Of a stretch of 5,975 bases of DNA, positions 3,852 to 5,975 are shown piece by piece. Made by a program: the position numbers and the translations under genes. The notes below the pieces were generated by a model. That model searched no databases, was not told the DNA's origin, and saw only the letters and a list, made by a program, of their open reading frames with translations. Source of the stretch: Phycisphaerales bacterium (GTDB lineage Bacteria > Planctomycetota > Phycisphaerae > Phycisphaerales > UBA1924); the NCBI GenBank assembly GCA_016763115.1, contig JAESUL010000108.1:1-5975 (forward strand), read 5' to 3'. Every line of letters starts with the position of its first letter. Positions within the stretch are counted from its first letter, which is position 1.

Positions 3852-5975
3852 CGCTTGCGCCGCTCATCTTCCGGGTTCAACTCAATACTCACCCCGCCCG
3901 CCAACCGTACAGAATCCTCACCCAACTCCCCCGCGATCTGCTTGACCAACTCGGGCCGCAGCGTCACTTTCCCAACCCCCTTGGCCTCGACGAGCACCCA
4001 CGCCTTCTCGGTCTCGACAATCACCTCGACAGGGCGGGCAGATTTACCCAGCGATAAATCCGCCGGGTCCGGAGGCGACATCAGCAACTTCTTGGCCTCT
4101 TCGAGCCGCTCCTCGGTCGATCCATTCAACTTGTCGCGGCGAACCATCACCTGCACCGTGCCCTGCTCCAATGGATGCCCATCAATCGGTACCAGTCGAT
4201 CAATAATGATCTGCGCATCACCCCGCGAATGGTCCAGCCGACCCATAAAGAACTTGGGCTGGTCATCCTCAAGCAAGTGCGCGAACTGCTGGTACACATT
4301 GGAGAACATCACCGCGTCGGCCGTCCCCGTTGCATCCTCGATCGTCAGGATCCCCATCTTCTGACCCGCGTTGCGCCCGTTGCGCATCACGATCACCCGT
4401 GTACTCTGCACCATCGAGGCAACAATCACCCGCTTGTCCTGCGCCAAATCCTTCAGGTCCCCCACCCGCGTATGCGTAAACGCACGGACCCACATCGACC
4501 ATTCCTCCATCGGATGGCTCGACACATAGAACCCGAGTGTCTCTTTCTCCTGACGGAGCGTTTCAGCTTCTATCCAAGGCTCAATCTTCGCCAGCGCGAT
4601 CGCGGGCATCGCTTCTTCAACCACTTCTTCCCCGCCGCCAAACCCAAAGAGCGCCCCTTGGCCCGCCGCCTTGTCCTTGGCGATCGATTGACCGGCGCTC
4701 ACCGCTGATTCGATCGAGGCCACCATCGCCGCGCGTTCGTCGCGAGAATGGATGTCATCGAACGCGCCCGCTTTGATCAGCGATTCGATTGTCGCCTTAT
4801 TGACCGAACCCGAAGGGACTCGCTCACAGAAATCAAACGAGCTCGTGAACAGCGTCCGCGTCGGATTCTCTGTATCCGTCCCCAGATCGCGTTCGTTGAC
4901 GATCCCCACGATCGCCTTGCTCCCGGCGCCCTTGATCGCTTTGAGCCCGAACATGATCTGTCCGCTGCTCGGCGTGTGCTCTTCGTCATCCCCATACACC
5001 ACACCAAAGTCGGGCTTCGAGTGGTTCACATCCGGCGCGAGCACCTCGACCCCCGAGCGGATCTCTTCGCCCGTCTTGGGATCGATGAACTTGAGCCGTT
5101 TGCAATCCTCGAGATACGGGATCCAGTCGCTGATCTTCTGCGCCTGGGATTCAAAGCTCAAGAAACTCGCCATGTATTGGCTCGGGAAGTAGGTCTTCAA
5201 GTACGCCGTCTGATATGCAACAATCGCGTACCCGGTCGAGTGCGACTTGTTAAAACCATAGCCGGCGAACTTGAGGATCAGCTCGAAGAGTTCTTCCGCC
5301 TTCTTCTTCTCAAGCCCCTTCTCGAACGCCCCATCAACAAACTTTGGACGCTCGGCATCAATCGTCTTCACCTTCTTCTTAGAGATCGCCCTAATCAACG
5401 AGTACGCGCTCCGGAGCGGGATCCCACCGAGCTCATGCACAATCTGCATGACCTGTTCCTGGTAGACCATGACGCCGTAGGTCTCCGCTGTGAACCGATC
5501 GACGATCTCGTGGACCTTGGGCACTTCTTCTGTGCCGTGCTTGCGCCGATTGTAATCAGGGATCAGGTCCATCGGACCGGGGCGGAACAGCGCGTTGGCC
5601 GCGATGAGGTCCTCGAGCCGGTCGGGCTTCATCGAGTTGAGCAGCTTGCGCATGCCGCCCGATTCAAACTGGAACACGCCGGTCGTGTCGCCGCGCTGGA
5701 ACATCGCGAACACATACGGAACCGTGTACTCCAAGCGATCGAGATCGAGCGGGTGATCCGCGCCGAGCTTCTGCTCCTTGCCCACGGCCGCCCAGATCTG
5801 CTCTTCCGTAAACGAGTCCTGGATCTCCTGACGCGCTCGCTCGATAATACTCAAGGTGCGCAACCCCAAGAAATCCATCTTGAGCAAACCCATCATTTCG
5901 CAGGTCGGCCCGTCCCACTGCGTGATGATCTCATGATCCTCTGCGCCCGCCGCCTTATACAAAGGCACCACCTCA
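3836..5975 (-). CDS. dnaE: DNA polymerase III alpha subunit, C-terminal part (cut by window edge)
   Basis: This is the replicative polymerase catalytic subunit. About 712 codons are present and the frame stays open to the right edge, so the PHP domain and most of the palm lie outside. Numbering here starts at the GTG codon ending at 5971, which is an internal valine and not the start. KMDFLGLRTL (31-40) holds the third catalytic aspartate, D33, equivalent to E. coli D555. The fingers carry GVFQFESGGM (98-107), LFRPGPM (128-134), YQEQVMQI (170-177) and FAGYGFNKSHSTGYAIVAYQT (235-255). A helix-hairpin-helix region follows at GLKAIKGAGSKA (342-353), then AGQGALFGF (436-444), ETLGFYVSSHP (477-487), an OB-fold domain (about 512-597) and a C-terminal domain (about 605-711), the likely tau-contacting part. 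All order and spacing are typical, with no frameshift seen. It is DnaE rather than PolC, since the OB fold and tail come after the polymerase domain. The stop is TGA at 3836-3838. Confidence 0.97.
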   Translation of the reverse strand, partial: EVVPLYKAAGAEDHEIITQWDGPTCEMMGLLKMDFLGLRTLSIIERARQEIQDSFTEEQIWAAVGKEQKLGADHPLDLDRLEYTVPYVFAMFQRGDTTGVFQFESGGMRKLLNSMKPDRLEDLIAANALFRPGPMDLIPDYNRRKHGTEEVPKVHEIVDRFTAETYGVMVYQEQVMQIVHELGGIPLRSAYSLIRAISKKKVKTIDAERPKFVDGAFEKGLEKKKAEELFELILKFAGYGFNKSHSTGYAIVAYQTAYLKTYFPSQYMASFLSFESQAQKISDWIPYLEDCKRLKFIDPKTGEEIRSGVEVLAPDVNHSKPDFGVVYGDDEEHTPSSGQIMFGLKAIKGAGSKAIVGIVNERDLGTDTENPTRTLFTSSFDFCERVPSGSVNKATIESLIKAGAFDDIHSRDERAAMVASIESAVSAGQSIAKDKAAGQGALFGFGGGEEVVEEAMPAIALAKIEPWIEAETLRQEKETLGFYVSSHPMEEWSMWVRAFTHTRVGDLKDLAQDKRVIVASMVQSTRVIVMRNGRNAGQKMGILTIEDATGTADAVMFSNVYQQFAHLLEDDQPKFFMGRLDHSRGDAQIIIDRLVPIDGHPLEQGTVQVMVRRDKLNGSTEERLEEAKKLLMSPPDPADLSLGKSARPVEVIVETEKAWVLVEAKGVGKVTLRPELVKQIAGELGEDSVRLAGGVSIELNPEDERRKRYAKG

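Noticed and set aside
3855..5192. Several plus-strand open frames of 79-177 codons across dnaE
   Set aside because: All are antisense to conserved DnaE motifs and have shadow-like composition, so I treat them as by-products of GC-rich codon use.
5664..5971. GTG at 5969-5971 as a true dnaE start
   Set aside because: It falls in the middle of the polymerase core; the frame continues to the edge and the PHP and palm domains must precede it.

Overview
The window is ordinary chromosomal DNA from a bacterium with moderately high GC. The third-position C/G-rich codon use and the pairing of a lipoprotein gene with pyrB suggest a planctomycete, perhaps of the Phycisphaerae. That placement is an impression from sequence texture, not a tested assignment. 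I saw no rRNA, tRNA, CRISPR array, transposase, integrase or phage gene.

Layout, left to right. Positions 1-89 lie downstream of pyrB and hold a terminator-like hairpin nested inside a longer inverted repeat. A possible Shine-Dalgarno (SD) sequence for the next minus-strand gene sits at the window edge. Next come two minus-strand genes 3 nt apart: a predicted lipoprotein of unknown function (1005-1739), then pyrB, the aspartate carbamoyltransferase catalytic chain (90-1001). The pyrB SD lies inside the end of the lipoprotein gene, so the two are probably co-transcribed and translationally coupled. A 90-base divergent intergenic region (1740-1829) separates them from ubiX, the flavin prenyltransferase (1830-2465), which is the only plus-strand gene. 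ubiX converges on a minus-strand gene for a Fic-domain protein (2462-3691), and their stop codons overlap in the palindrome CTAG. A 144-base gap (3692-3835) holds a plausible fic promoter and a 20-base near-perfect repeat of the dnaE 3' end. The right third (3836-5975) is the C-terminal part of dnaE, the replicative DNA polymerase III alpha subunit, on the minus strand and cut by the window edge.

Functionally this is a set of unrelated housekeeping genes: pyrimidine synthesis, prenyl-FMN cofactor synthesis and DNA replication. The fic gene is visibly lower in GC (about 47-48% in two 60-base lines counted by hand, against 67% in one dnaE line). It may be a later arrival. I did not find a convincing new multi-gene system. 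The best leads are the nested inverted repeats after pyrB, the lipoprotein-pyrB coupling with unusual residues in PyrB motifs, and the isolated self-inhibited Fic protein with a C-terminal DNA-binding-like domain.
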